A stretch of DNA of 64,000 nt, taken from assembly GCA_958296175.1 (NCBI GenBank), contig OY282448.1:969899-1033898 (forward strand), written 5' to 3'. Made by a program: the position numbers and the translations under genes. This DNA comes from an uncultured Chloroflexota bacterium (GTDB lineage Bacteria; Chloroflexota; UBA11872). Shown here piece by piece: positions 51,542 to 59,639 of the stretch. Numbering within the stretch: the first letter of the stretch is position 1; each line of letters starts with the position of its first letter. The notes below the pieces were generated by a model. It was not told the origin of the DNA. It saw only the letters and a list, made by a program, of their open reading frames with translations, and did not search any database.

Positions 51542-51696
51542 GGGTCGGCCCCGAATGCACCGGGCCGACGCCTGAACGACGGGCGAGAACCGCTGACGTC
51601 GGGTCGGCCCCGAATGCACCGGGCCGACGCCTGAGCGAGCCGCTGCCGCGCGGCCTGTGGGGGTCGGCCCCCAATGCACCGGGCCAACGCATCTCC
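51542..51696. repeat. Three spaced hairpin repeats (about 34 bp, period 59-60)
   Basis: Units beginning GGGTCGGCCC occur at 51542, 51601 and 51661, each with the stem GTCGGCCC / GGGCCGAC around CGAATGCACC; the intervals are 59 and 60 bases. A degenerate fourth copy (AGGGCCGACGG, GGGCCGACG) lies near 51738-51772. Unique spacers are about 25 bases. No cas gene is near. The array fills most of 51483-51856. Confidence 0.8.
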
Positions 51697-51856
51697 ACGA
51701 CGTTCGACGTGTTGCGCCTTCGAGCCGGCCACGAAACTTATAGGGCCGACGGCTCATCCGCCGGGCCGACGACTCCCCAAGGCGGCGTATCCGGCGAGGT
51801 CGGTCGACCCGCAGCACCCAGTGCCGGCGATTCCGCCGCTGCCGCGCGGCGCGGCC

Positions 51857-52057
51857 TCAGCCCTTCTTGAGCAGCGGCAGCCCCGTGCGCGGATTCTCGG
51901 ACACCACGTAGCCGTCTGGCAGCTCGTCGATGGCGCCGTCGCCCACCGTCTTGGCAAAGAAGTAAATGCGTTGCTGGCGGCCGCCCCGCAGCGTGACCTC
52001 CCGCGTATGCAGGTAGTACGCGTCGCCGGACTTTTTGCTCTCCACGCTGTACGCCAC
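51857..52057 (-). CDS. Small conserved protein
   Basis: The 66-residue protein reads AYSVESKKSGDAYYLHTREV, then LRGGRQQRIYFFAKTVGDGA and ends YVVSENPRTGLPLLKK. It looks like a small beta-rich cytoplasmic protein of a type I associate with Chloroflexota and some archaea, without a known function. GTG 52057 has GGGGAG six bases upstream, better than the ATG at 52117. The basic C-terminal LLKKG end and the GGRQQR patch could bind nucleic acid. It stands alone. Confidence 0.7.
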   Translation of the reverse strand: MAYSVESKKSGDAYYLHTREVTLRGGRQQRIYFFAKTVGDGAIDELPDGYVVSENPRTGLPLLKKG

Positions 52058-52345
52058 GAATTGCTCCCCAGATATACGCAGGCACTGGTGGCTCCGCGCG
52101 AATGGGGATAGTACCACCGCGCCTCGCCGCGCCAGCCGCGTACGGGCAAGGCTTGGAAAGCGTTCCGCCCCCGCTGCCCGCCCGCGCGGGTCGATCCGGG
52201 TGAGCGGTGCGCGCGTTCGACGGGTCTAGCCCCGCCGCCCGCCCGCGCAGGTCGCCCCCGCCCGGGGCCGGACCGCCGCACCCCCGCCGCCCGGGTCCCG
52301 CCGCCAGGCGTTGGCCGCCGGGCGGGCGCGTAGACTTTTGGCGTT

Positions 52346-52774
52346 ATGCGGGTTCCGATTGCTCGGGTCGATCCGTCGTTGCCGCTGCCGACCTATGCCA
52401 CAGACGGGTCGGCGGGGTTCGACTTCGTCACGCGCGTCACCACGGCCGTGGCGCCCGGGGGGATGGCGCGCGTTCCGGCCAACGTGATCGTGGCCACCCC
52501 GCCGGGCTACATGCTGCTCGTTGCCGTGCGCAGCAGCACCCCGCGCCGCACGGGGCTGCGCCTGTCCAACGCGGTGGGCATCGTCGACCAGGACTACGCC
52601 GGGCCGCAGGACGAAATCCACATCGACGTGTGGAACCCAACCGACCGGGTGGTGACCGTCGAGCGCGGCGACCGCATCGCCCAAGGGATGTTCGTGCCCG
52701 TCGCCCGCGCCGTCTGGGAGGAGCGGGCGGCGCCGCCGGGGCCCTCGCGCGGGGGATTTGGCAGCACCGGCTGA
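52346..52774 (+). CDS. dut: dUTP diphosphatase (dUTPase)
   Basis: The 142-residue protein has the five trimeric dUTPase motifs: DGSAGFDF (1), VRSSTPRR (2), NAVGIVDQDYAG (3), VERGDRIAQ (4) and GGFGSTG (5). It hydrolyses dUTP to dUMP and pyrophosphate, keeping uracil out of DNA and supplying dTMP precursor. The length is typical. ATG 52346 follows a TAGACT box by nine bases, so a short or absent leader is possible. The next gene (tilS) begins inside its last codons. Confidence 0.93.
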   Translation: MRVPIARVDPSLPLPTYATDGSAGFDFVTRVTTAVAPGGMARVPANVIVATPPGYMLLVAVRSSTPRRTGLRLSNAVGIVDQDYAGPQDEIHIDVWNPTDRVVTVERGDRIAQGMFVPVARAVWEERAAPPGPSRGGFGSTG

Positions 52775-54170
52775 GCCGTCGGGGGCGTCCGCCAGCCGCT
52801 GCGTGCGGCGCGTGCGCGACGCGGTCTACCGAGCCGCCGTGCGCGGCGCCGGACTGACCCCGCGCGACCTGCTGGCCGTGGCGGTGTCCGGCGGCCCCGA
52901 CTCGCTGACGCTGCTGGACGCGCTGCACGCGGCCAGCGACCGCGGCGGCCCAGCGCTGCACGTCCTGCACTTCGACCACGCCTGGCATCGGCAGAGCCGC
53001 GCACCCGCGGCGGCGCTGGCGGAACGGTGCGCGGCCTACGGCCTGCCCCTCACCTGCGCCCGCGCCTCCGACCCCGCGCCGCGCCGCGGCGAGTCGCGCG
53101 AGATGGCGGCCCGGCGGCTGCGCCGCGCGTTCCTCGACGGTGAACGCCGCCGTCTGGGCGCGGCGCGCGTGGCCACCGGCCACCAGGCCGACGACCAGGT
53201 GGAAACCATCCTGATGCGCCTGGCCCGCGGCGTCGGCCCCGACGCCCTGGGCGGCATGGCCGTCGACGACGGGCGCACCCTGCGGCCGCTGCTGTCGCTC
53301 TGGCGCAGCCAGATCGAGGCCTACGCGCGCGCGCTTGCGCTGCCCGTGCACCGCGACCCTTCCAACGACGCGCCCGCCCACCGCCGCAACCGCGTGCGGC
53401 GCGAGCTGGTGCCGCTGCTGGAACACATCTATCCAGGCGCGCGCGCGGCCGTGCTGCGCGCCGGCGCCCTGGCCGCGCCAGACGTCGAGCCAGTGGTGCG
53501 CGCCGCTGACGGCGTCCGCATGCCGCTGGCGCCGCGCCGCCGTGCCGTGGCCGCCGGGAAGCTGCGGCGGGTGGTGCAGGAGGCCTGGTGGGCCGACGGC
53601 CGCCCCGCGCGGCAGATCGGCGCGCCGGTGTGGCGCGCGCTGGCGCGCGCGCTGGTCGACAACGCCGCCGGCCGCTGGGTGCAGCTGCCCGGCGGCCGCT
53701 GGGCGTTCGTGCGCGACCGCGCCCTCGCGCTCTACGACCAGCAGGTCAGCGACCCTCCGCTGCCCGGCCCGCTCCCGCTGCCGGCGCCAGGCCGGCTCGA
53801 TCTGCCCGCCGGCCGCATCGAGGTCACCCGCGCGCCGCTCACGGACGCGCCGCGCCGCGGCCCCGCCGTGCAGATCATGGCCGCGCCCGCCGCCGGCGCG
53901 CTGGCCGTGCGCACCCCGCGCGCGGGCGACCGCTTCGTCTCGCCCGTGGACGGCCGCGCGCACGACCTGCACCGCTTCCTGCGCCGCCGCCGAATCCCGG
54001 CCGCCCTGCGCGCGGGAACTCCGATCGTCACCGTGCACGACCAGCCAGCCTGCATCCCCGGTCTGGCCGTCAGCGCCGCCCACCGCCCCCACCCCCGCGA
54101 CACCGAGGCGTTGCACGTAACCGTCCACTGGACACCCCTGCGCCCAACGGCAGACACCGAGCCTCGGTAG
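52758..54170 (+). CDS. tilS: tRNA(Ile)-lysidine synthase
   Basis: The 470-residue protein has the PP-loop SGGPDS (about 44-49), the substrate-binding FDHAWHRQS, HQADDQVETILMRLARG, and the N-terminal-domain end PVHRDPSNDAPAHRRNRVR. A C-terminal domain (about 375-465) has LAVRTPRAGDRFVS...RRRRIPAALR in pieces. TilS puts lysine on cytidine 34 of tRNA-Ile(CAU), which changes the decoded codon to AUA. TTG 52758 gives a 17-base overlap with dut; a GTG further down (52806) is an alternative. ATP and tRNA are the substrates. Confidence 0.9.
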   Translation: MAAPAEPSGASASRCVRRVRDAVYRAAVRGAGLTPRDLLAVAVSGGPDSLTLLDALHAASDRGGPALHVLHFDHAWHRQSRAPAAALAERCAAYGLPLTCARASDPAPRRGESREMAARRLRRAFLDGERRRLGAARVATGHQADDQVETILMRLARGVGPDALGGMAVDDGRTLRPLLSLWRSQIEAYARALALPVHRDPSNDAPAHRRNRVRRELVPLLEHIYPGARAAVLRAGALAAPDVEPVVRAADGVRMPLAPRRRAVAAGKLRRVVQEAWWADGRPARQIGAPVWRALARALVDNAAGRWVQLPGGRWAFVRDRALALYDQQVSDPPLPGPLPLPAPGRLDLPAGRIEVTRAPLTDAPRRGPAVQIMAAPAAGALAVRTPRAGDRFVSPVDGRAHDLHRFLRRRRIPAALRAGTPIVTVHDQPACIPGLAVSAAHRPHPRDTEALHVTVHWTPLRPTADTEPR

Positions 54171-54314
54171 CCTCCGCCTCTCCGTCGTCCCCCGTCGTTC
54201 CGGCGAACGACGGAATCCAGAAAGCCCCAGCGTCCCAGTCCCCCGCCTCCGACCGTCGTCCTGCCCGGCCGTCGTGGATACTCACACTGTCGGCAAAGGT
54301 TTGGAGAACCGCCC

Positions 54315-54905
54315 ATGGCGCCGCGGCTCGACGACGCGCTGGCTCGTATCGACGCGATCAACAGCGCCGACCCGCACCGCATCGTGATCGACGGCCGCGC
54401 GCGGCCCAAGGAGTCGACCCACGCCGCCATGGTCTCGGCCTGGGTCCAGCGGCTGCGGCCCGACGCCGACGACGCGCTGCGCATTGCGGCCCATGGCCAC
54501 CACGTGCGCCGCTGGGCCATCGCGCGTGCGGACTTTCCCGCCGGGCGCCGCGGCTACCTGCGCTGGCGGCGGGCGCTGCACCAGCTGCACGCCGAAACTC
54601 TGGCGGAAGTCATGCAGGCGGCGGGCTATGACCCGCCGGTCATCGCGCGCGCCCAGGCCATCGTGCGCAAGCACGACCTGCCCCGCGACCCGGACGTGCA
54701 AGCCCTGGAAGACGCCCTGTGTCTCGTCTTCCTGCAGACCCAGCTCGCCGACCTGCGCGCCAGCCAGACCGACGCGAAGATGACGGCCATCCTGCAAAAA
54801 ACCTGGGGCAAGATGTCCGCCGCCGCCCGGCAGCTTGCCCTGAGCCTGCCCCTTCCCGCCGCCGAGCGCGCATTCATCCGGCGCGCACTCCATCCTCCCA
54901 GCTAA
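54315..54905 (+). CDS. DUF4202 family protein
   Basis: The 196-residue protein matches DUF4202: ARIDAINSADPHRIVIDG at the N terminus, ESTHAAMVSAWVQRLRPDA, LRIAAHGHHVRRWAIARADFP, GYLRWRRALHQLHAE, ALCLVFLQTQLADL and TWGKMSAAARQ. The family has no assigned reaction; the conserved His residues (HGHH, HAE) and Asp/Glu (EDALCLVF) suggest an HD-like metal site. GGAGA lies upstream of ATG 54315. It may be an HD-type hydrolase, but this is inferred. Confidence 0.85.
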   Translation: MAPRLDDALARIDAINSADPHRIVIDGRARPKESTHAAMVSAWVQRLRPDADDALRIAAHGHHVRRWAIARADFPAGRRGYLRWRRALHQLHAETLAEVMQAAGYDPPVIARAQAIVRKHDLPRDPDVQALEDALCLVFLQTQLADLRASQTDAKMTAILQKTWGKMSAAARQLALSLPLPAAERAFIRRALHPPS

Positions 54906-55123
54906 TCCGCCGCCCCGCAGGCGCCCCCGTCATTCCGGCGCAAGCCCGCCCCGCCTGCCCCGTACGCGATACGAGGTCCTAGATACGGGACCCGAATCCA
55001 GGAGACCCGAGCCCCCTGGGGGTTTCCCGTCATCCCCCGTCACGCCGTCATCCCCCCGCCCCGCCGCCGTCCCCCCGCTCCGCCGTCGTATGCTGACGGG
55101 GTCGACCGCGCCGGAGACTTGCG
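54906..55123. repeat. Dispersed repeat with CGATACGAGG and CGAATCCAGG
   Basis: Within 54927-55030: CGTCATTCCGGCGCAAGCCCG, CGATACGAGG and CGAATCCAGGAGACCCGAG occur, related to the strings at 43859-43912 and to CGTTCCGGCGAACGACGGAATCC at 54196-54218 (in parts). The palindrome CCCCCTGGGG (55013-55022) follows. No gene. Confidence 0.6.
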
Positions 55124-55495
55124 ATGGCCGTTCACGTTGCCGACCGTCCGTTTGTGGTGGCCCCCGACGAATCTCCCACTCAGGACGTGTCGCCGCAGGG
55201 GGTCGGGCAGGTCGTCAAGCACGACCTGGTGGCGCGGCAGGTGGCGCCCCCCAACTTCGCCATGCGCCTGTTCGACGTGGCCCCGGGCGGCGCCACGCCC
55301 TACCACCAGCACCCCTGGGAGCACGAAGTCTTCATCGTGGAAGGCGCGGGCCAGCTCAAGACCGCCGCCGGCGCCGAGCCGTTCGCCGCCGGCCAGGCCG
55401 TCTACGTGCCGCCCGACGCCCTGCACCAGTTCCAAAACACCGGCCAGGAGCGCCTGAAGTTCATCTGCGTGATCCCCAACTGCGGCGATTGCTGA
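55124..55495 (+). CDS. Single-domain cupin
   Basis: The 123-residue protein has cupin motif 1, YHQHPWEHEVFIVEG, with its metal-binding His/His/Glu, and motif 2, AVYVPPDALHQFQN, with the last His. The fold is a small beta-barrel, often holding Fe, Zn or Mn. The C terminus (IPNCGDC) adds two Cys. GGAGA is upstream of ATG 55124. TATGCT at about 55087-55092 may be the -10 box. It may be a sugar isomerase, dioxygenase or regulator; the sequence does not tell. Confidence 0.88.
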   Translation: MAVHVADRPFVVAPDESPTQDVSPQGVGQVVKHDLVARQVAPPNFAMRLFDVAPGGATPYHQHPWEHEVFIVEGAGQLKTAAGAEPFAAGQAVYVPPDALHQFQNTGQERLKFICVIPNCGDC

Positions 55496-55685
55496 CGCCC
55501 GACCGCGGGGACGGCCGAGGCGCATCCGCCGGAAAGGCCGGCGCCCCGCCGCGCGTCGCGCGCGGGAGACACGCCAGAGGCGCGCGGACAGACCGCGGGC
55601 GCGGCGGCCTTGGGCGCTGTGGAACAGCCGCCAGGTCAGCGCGGCGGGCAGACTCGCGGGCGCGGCGCGTTCGGCGGCGGAGGGG

Positions 55686-55758
55686 TACCCCCGAGGGAAT
55701 TCGAATCCCTGTCTCCACCTTGAAAGGGTGGTGTCCTGGGCCTCTAGACGACGGGGGC
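55686..55758 (-). tRNA. tRNA-Glu (anticodon TTC)
   Basis: The minus strand gives a 73-base cloverleaf: acceptor GCCCCCG / CGGGGGT (first pair G-U), D arm TCGTCTAGAGGCC, anticodon stem-loop CACCCTTTCAAGGTG with TTC, and T arm GGGATTCGAATTCCC. Discriminator A. CCA is not encoded. It lies between the cupin gene and the amidohydrolase gene on the minus strand. Confidence 0.95.
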
Positions 55759-55938
55759 GCGGCGCGCACGGCGCCGGTGCGAGCCTAGCACCGGCCGCCC
55801 CGATCACGAACCGACGCAAGGCCAGACGCCCATAGCGGCTTCCCCCTGCCGGGCGCGAGGGCCCGGCCCGTCCAGCACCACGGGCGGAGGGTCGAGCGGC
55901 CTTCCCCCCGCGGGGAGCCAGGGCCGGGCGCCGCGGCG

Positions 55939-56799
55939 TCAGGCGCCGCGGGCCGGGCGCGGTACAGGCCGTAAATCCGTCGACAACCCCAGCACGCGCA
56001 GCGCGTTCGCGCCCAGCACCTTGCGCTTGGCCTGCGGCGAGATTGCCGCCGTGGCAACTTTGGCAATCTGCTGGCGGGCGTCCATCAGGGGCATGTCCGA
56101 GCCGAACAGCACGCGATCCTCGCCGGCGTGTTCCACGGCGTACTCCACGGCGCCCAGCGCGGTGCCGGAGCTGCACGTTTCCAGATAGACCTTGGGCAAG
56201 CAGCGCGCCGCCCGGGCGGCGTCCGCGTCGACCCGGCCGGCTGCGTGCGCCAGCACCCAGGTCACGTGCGGAAACCGCCGGCTCAAGGCCGTGAACCGAC
56301 CGGTGATGGTGGTTCCCGGCGGGTCGAACGGATACGTGGCATGACACATCACCGGCAGCCCGCGCGCGTTCACCCACTCGAAGATCGGGAAATACGCCGG
56401 GTCGTCCACCGGCCGCCCGACGTAGTCGGGATAGACCTTCACGTAGGCCATGCCCAGCTGGTCGACGGCGCGTTCCAGCTCTGGAACCGCCTCCTCGGGG
56501 TAGTGCGGCGTGGCGAAGGCCGCGCCAATGAAGCGGTCGGGCCGCTGGCGCAGGAACCCGGCCACCACGTCGTTGCCGCGGCGCGCGTCGCCGTGCCAGA
56601 TGCAATTCAGGCAGGCGCGGTCGATGCCCGCCGCGTCCATCACCCGCAGGTAGCGGTCGCAGGCGTCGTCCACCCAGTAGCGCCCCCAGCGGCCGGCGTG
56701 GCAGTGGAAGTCGATCACCGGCGCGGGTTCGGGCGGCGCGCCCCCCGCAGCCGCCCCGCCGCGGCGGGGCGCCGACCGACCGGCGGCTGACGCGGTCAC
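55939..56799 (-). CDS. Amidohydrolase-2 family protein (metal-dependent)
   Basis: The 286-residue protein has the N-terminal metal motif VIDFHCHAG (HxH), a C-terminal FGSDMPL (Asp ligand) and internal His in VMCHATYPF and VLAHAAGR. These match the amidohydrolase_2/TIM-barrel decarboxylases and lactonases. A lead of 27 Ala/Arg-rich residues precedes the HxH; GTG 56799 is used because it overlaps the upstream stop (GTGA). It is the second of two such genes and both probably act in one pathway. Substrate unknown. Confidence 0.85.
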   Translation of the reverse strand: MTASAAGRSAPRRGGAAAGGAPPEPAPVIDFHCHAGRWGRYWVDDACDRYLRVMDAAGIDRACLNCIWHGDARRGNDVVAGFLRQRPDRFIGAAFATPHYPEEAVPELERAVDQLGMAYVKVYPDYVGRPVDDPAYFPIFEWVNARGLPVMCHATYPFDPPGTTITGRFTALSRRFPHVTWVLAHAAGRVDADAARAARCLPKVYLETCSSGTALGAVEYAVEHAGEDRVLFGSDMPLMDARQQIAKVATAAISPQAKRKVLGANALRVLGLSTDLRPVPRPARGA

Positions 56800-57584
56800 G
56801 AGGCGTCCATGCCCAGCAGCCGCAGGAGATTGCCCGCGCAGATGGCGCGCAGGTCGTCCTCGCTCAGCCCGCAGCGGTGCAGGTGATAGAGCTGCGGCGC
56901 CATGGGCGAGTCGGGGAAGCGGGACCCAAAGAGGATGCGCCGCGGCCCCGCGGCGTCCAGCAGCCGCTGCACGCCGTCCACGATGACGAACCGCGAGAGT
57001 TCGATGGATAGGTTGGGCAGGCTGCGCAGCAAGGGCAGCGCCCAGGACGCCTGTCGGTAATGCACCTCGCTCAGCACCACGGCAAGCTCGGGCAGCTCCC
57101 GCACCGTCTCGAAGACCTCGTGCGGGTCCAGCTCGCCGCCCGTGTGCCAGTTGGCCGCGTAGTCCATAGGCAGCCAGAGCGGGAGGCCTTCCGCCGCCAG
57201 CCACGCCAGCCACGCGCCCACCACCCAGGGGCGAAACGGGTAGTTGTGCAGCATGGGCAGCATGCGCACGGCGCGGGCGCCAGCACCGGCGGCGTGCGCG
57301 GCCGTGTCGTCCAGGTCGTCGAACGCCGGGTTGCACACGAACTGCGGGACCAGCCGCGGCTCGCCCCGGACCGCGTCGGCCAGCCAGGCGTTGCCCTCGC
57401 GCGAGTCGTAGGCCGCGGCGTGCGGGGCGTACACCAGCGCCTGTGACACCCCGGCGCGGTCCATCTCGGCCACCACGCCGGCCGCGTCGTCCACCGCCAC
57501 GCGCCGATCGTGCCGCCGCCCCACGGCCGCGTTGGCGTCCGCCGCCGGCACCGCCGGTCGAAAGTCCAGCTCCACGCGGCGCAT
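56796..57584 (-). CDS. Amidohydrolase-2-like protein lacking the HxH motif
   Basis: The 262-residue protein has the barrel of the same superfamily: AEMDRAGVSQALVYAP, FVCNPAFDDLDDTAA, RMLPMLHNYPFRPW and a C-terminal RILFGSRFPDSPMAPQL, where the usual SD is replaced by SR. The N terminus (MRRVELDFRPAVP) has no HxH. Both metal-binding ends are therefore altered, so it may be inactive or a partner of the downstream gene, with which it overlaps by four bases. Its start overlaps the stop of the membrane protein gene. Confidence 0.75.
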   Translation of the reverse strand: MRRVELDFRPAVPAADANAAVGRRHDRRVAVDDAAGVVAEMDRAGVSQALVYAPHAAAYDSREGNAWLADAVRGEPRLVPQFVCNPAFDDLDDTAAHAAGAGARAVRMLPMLHNYPFRPWVVGAWLAWLAAEGLPLWLPMDYAANWHTGGELDPHEVFETVRELPELAVVLSEVHYRQASWALPLLRSLPNLSIELSRFVIVDGVQRLLDAAGPRRILFGSRFPDSPMAPQLYHLHRCGLSEDDLRAICAGNLLRLLGMDAS

Positions 57585-59080
57585 TAGCCGCTGACTCCGC
57601 TAGGCCCGCCCCGCCCGTCGCCGTCCGCCGCGCGGCTGCGCCGCGGCAGTGCGCTCGCCACCAGCAACGCGGGGATGACGAGGATGAGCGTCAGGGCGGT
57701 TGCCGCGTCCAGAATCAGCACCGGCCAGCGCCAGCCGGAGGTTACGAGACCCCAAAGGGCGCGCGCCTTGCTAAGCGTGGGCTCGGGCGCGCCGTAGGCC
57801 GCAAACTCGAGGTTCTGGCCCGGCCACGTCGGCGCTCCGTTGACCCAGAGCTCACCGTCCGCGTAAAGGTCGGTCTTGGTCGCACGGATGCGCAGCTGCG
57901 CGTCCGCCTCGAGATGCGCCACGAGTTGCAGGCCGAGGCGTCCACCCTCCGGCCATGCCAGCGGATGGACGAAACCGAGACGGTAGCCCGCCGCATGATC
58001 CGAAGCGGCGACCTGCACCACGCCCTCGCGCAGGATGCGGCCCTCGACGCTGTCTTCCATGACACGCCAGAGCACGCGACCCGGCCGCCCCTGCCTATCC
58101 TCGATGTACGCCCACACCCAGAGCTCGCCGACCGGCGCTGCTGGCGCTCGCAGTTTTTGCACGGCCGACATCTGGTCGTCGAGCACCAGCTGAAACACGC
58201 CGGGCGCTCCGGTGTGCGCGCGCGTATCGATCATAGGCGTGCGAAACAAGAACGCGCCGCACAGGCCGCCGAGCACGGCAACTACAGCCGCCGACCCGAC
58301 CGCCAGCGCCAGGACCCGCCGCCGTGAGAGGCGCGGCCGAGCGTCAGCGGGCTGCAAGGCGAGGCCCGCGCTGAGCGCGATTGACAAGGTCCCGCTGAAC
58401 TCCAGCGTCTCATCCAGCACGTCCACCAGACCAGAAGCCCGACCTGCGAATAGAAATGGGCCGACAATCTCCTGCACCACCGCGAACACCCAAGCCGCAA
58501 GTCCAAGCACCAGGGGCCCGCGGACCGTCCAAGCGCTCGCACCCTTGCTCACGAAAACCGCCATGACCACGAAGAACGCCGCGAACAGCGGGACCAGCAT
58601 CCAGGGCCAGAGCGACGGGTTTCCCCATCCGCCTTCGTCGAGGACCTGCCCCTGCGTTACGAGCTCGGCAGCTTCGTTCGCCTCGAGCAAGAGTTCCTCC
58701 AGGTTGGCCAGCGCCGCTCCCTGCAGTTTGAGTTCTGCAACTTCCTCGACGGCCAGAACACCACTAGCCAGCGCGACGGCGGCCCATCCGACGACGGCGG
58801 CCCAGCCAGTCGCTCTACGCCGGTGAGCGAACACATTTGCCAGGGCGAGCAGCGACAGGAATGCAAGCGCGGCCGCAGAGACCGTGTTTATAAGATTCCC
58901 CTCGCCGCTTGGGTGCAGCTCGGCCGGAATCGCTGCCGATGGAAGAAGGTCGGGAAGCGCCCGGCTGATGAGTGACGGCGCTACGACGCCTCCCCACCAG
59001 AAGACGACGGCGCTCACGAGCAGCGCTCGTCCGGCCGGGCCCGCCAGCCGCGCGAAGCGCCGCGCCGCCGCGGCGGTCAT
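57584..59080 (-). CDS. Polytopic membrane protein of unknown function
   Basis: The 498-residue protein has about eight membrane helices (examples: LLVSAVVFWWGGVVAPSLI, FLSLLALANVFA, LWPWMLVPLFAAFFVVMAVF, LVLGLAAWVFAVVQEIVG, VLALAVGSAAVVAVLGGL) and a large extra-membrane domain (about 278-450) followed by one last helix (VLILDAATALTLILVIPALLVAS). The soluble domain begins FLFRTPMIDTRAHTG and seems to be beta-rich. Not recognised. Its stop shares one base with the following amidohydrolase start (TAATG), so they are coupled. Composition is less GC-rich than the flanks. Confidence 0.65.
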   Translation of the reverse strand: MTAAAARRFARLAGPAGRALLVSAVVFWWGGVVAPSLISRALPDLLPSAAIPAELHPSGEGNLINTVSAAALAFLSLLALANVFAHRRRATGWAAVVGWAAVALASGVLAVEEVAELKLQGAALANLEELLLEANEAAELVTQGQVLDEGGWGNPSLWPWMLVPLFAAFFVVMAVFVSKGASAWTVRGPLVLGLAAWVFAVVQEIVGPFLFAGRASGLVDVLDETLEFSGTLSIALSAGLALQPADARPRLSRRRVLALAVGSAAVVAVLGGLCGAFLFRTPMIDTRAHTGAPGVFQLVLDDQMSAVQKLRAPAAPVGELWVWAYIEDRQGRPGRVLWRVMEDSVEGRILREGVVQVAASDHAAGYRLGFVHPLAWPEGGRLGLQLVAHLEADAQLRIRATKTDLYADGELWVNGAPTWPGQNLEFAAYGAPEPTLSKARALWGLVTSGWRWPVLILDAATALTLILVIPALLVASALPRRSRAADGDGRGGPSGVSG

Positions 59081-59167
59081 GGGCGGGAGGTCTCTGGCGC
59101 GGCGGTGTCTCGAACGGTGACGGCCGCGGTGCGTGGTGCGCTGTGCAGCAGGCGGGAGCCCGGAAAC

Positions 59168-59572
59168 TTACGGGCGCAGTCTATGCGCGTACACGGCGGC
59201 GATACCTGCGGCGGCCAGCAGGAGCCAGGGAACGCGCAGGCAGCCGCGGAGGCGGGGCGGATCCGGAACGGCGTCGGCCGCGAAGTGATTCGGAAACCGC
59301 GCCTGCAGGTCGGCGGCCGAGGCAATGGGCGTCAGGCGCAGCTCCGGGCGGTGGGTCAGCACGTAGTGCGCCGCGGCGGGCCGGTTGCGGCGGTCGGTGA
59401 CGGCGGCGGACGCCGACGGTCCGGCGGCGGGCGTCCAGCGCAACAGCGCGGTGCGGCCGTCGAGGGACGAGCGCGCGGCCAGCTCGATGCGGCAGTCGTC
59501 GAATTGCTGGCGGATGAAGCTCGCCTCGGACGCCTCGAACTCGCCCGCCAGCTCCACCGACCCGCCGGTCAC
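59168..59572 (-). CDS. Small protein with C-terminal membrane helix
   Basis: The 134-residue protein has an N-terminal soluble region (SVELAGEFEASEASFIRQQ, CRIELAARSSLDGRTALL) and a single helix near 114-128 (VPWLLLAAAGIAAVYA) close to the end, so it may be tail-anchored. Not recognised. GTG 59572 is the start. It lies between tsaC and the membrane protein gene on the same strand. Confidence 0.55.
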   Translation of the reverse strand: MTGGSVELAGEFEASEASFIRQQFDDCRIELAARSSLDGRTALLRWTPAAGPSASAAVTDRRNRPAAAHYVLTHRPELRLTPIASAADLQARFPNHFAADAVPDPPRLRGCLRVPWLLLAAAGIAAVYAHRLRP

Positions 59573-59639
59573 GGCGCGGCGGATCGACGGCTGGCGGCGC
59601 GCGCCCGCGCGCGGGCGGGCAGCGCGGCCTGGCCGGCGC

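Noticed and set aside
51542..51772. CRISPR array
   Set aside because: Only three good repeats, spacers of about 25 bases, strongly palindromic repeat and no cas genes; treated as dispersed hairpin repeats instead.
55496..55685. Read-through of the cupin TGA as selenocysteine
   Set aside because: Although selC is present, the sequence after the TGA is low-complexity and no cupin homology continues; the stop follows a normal domain end.
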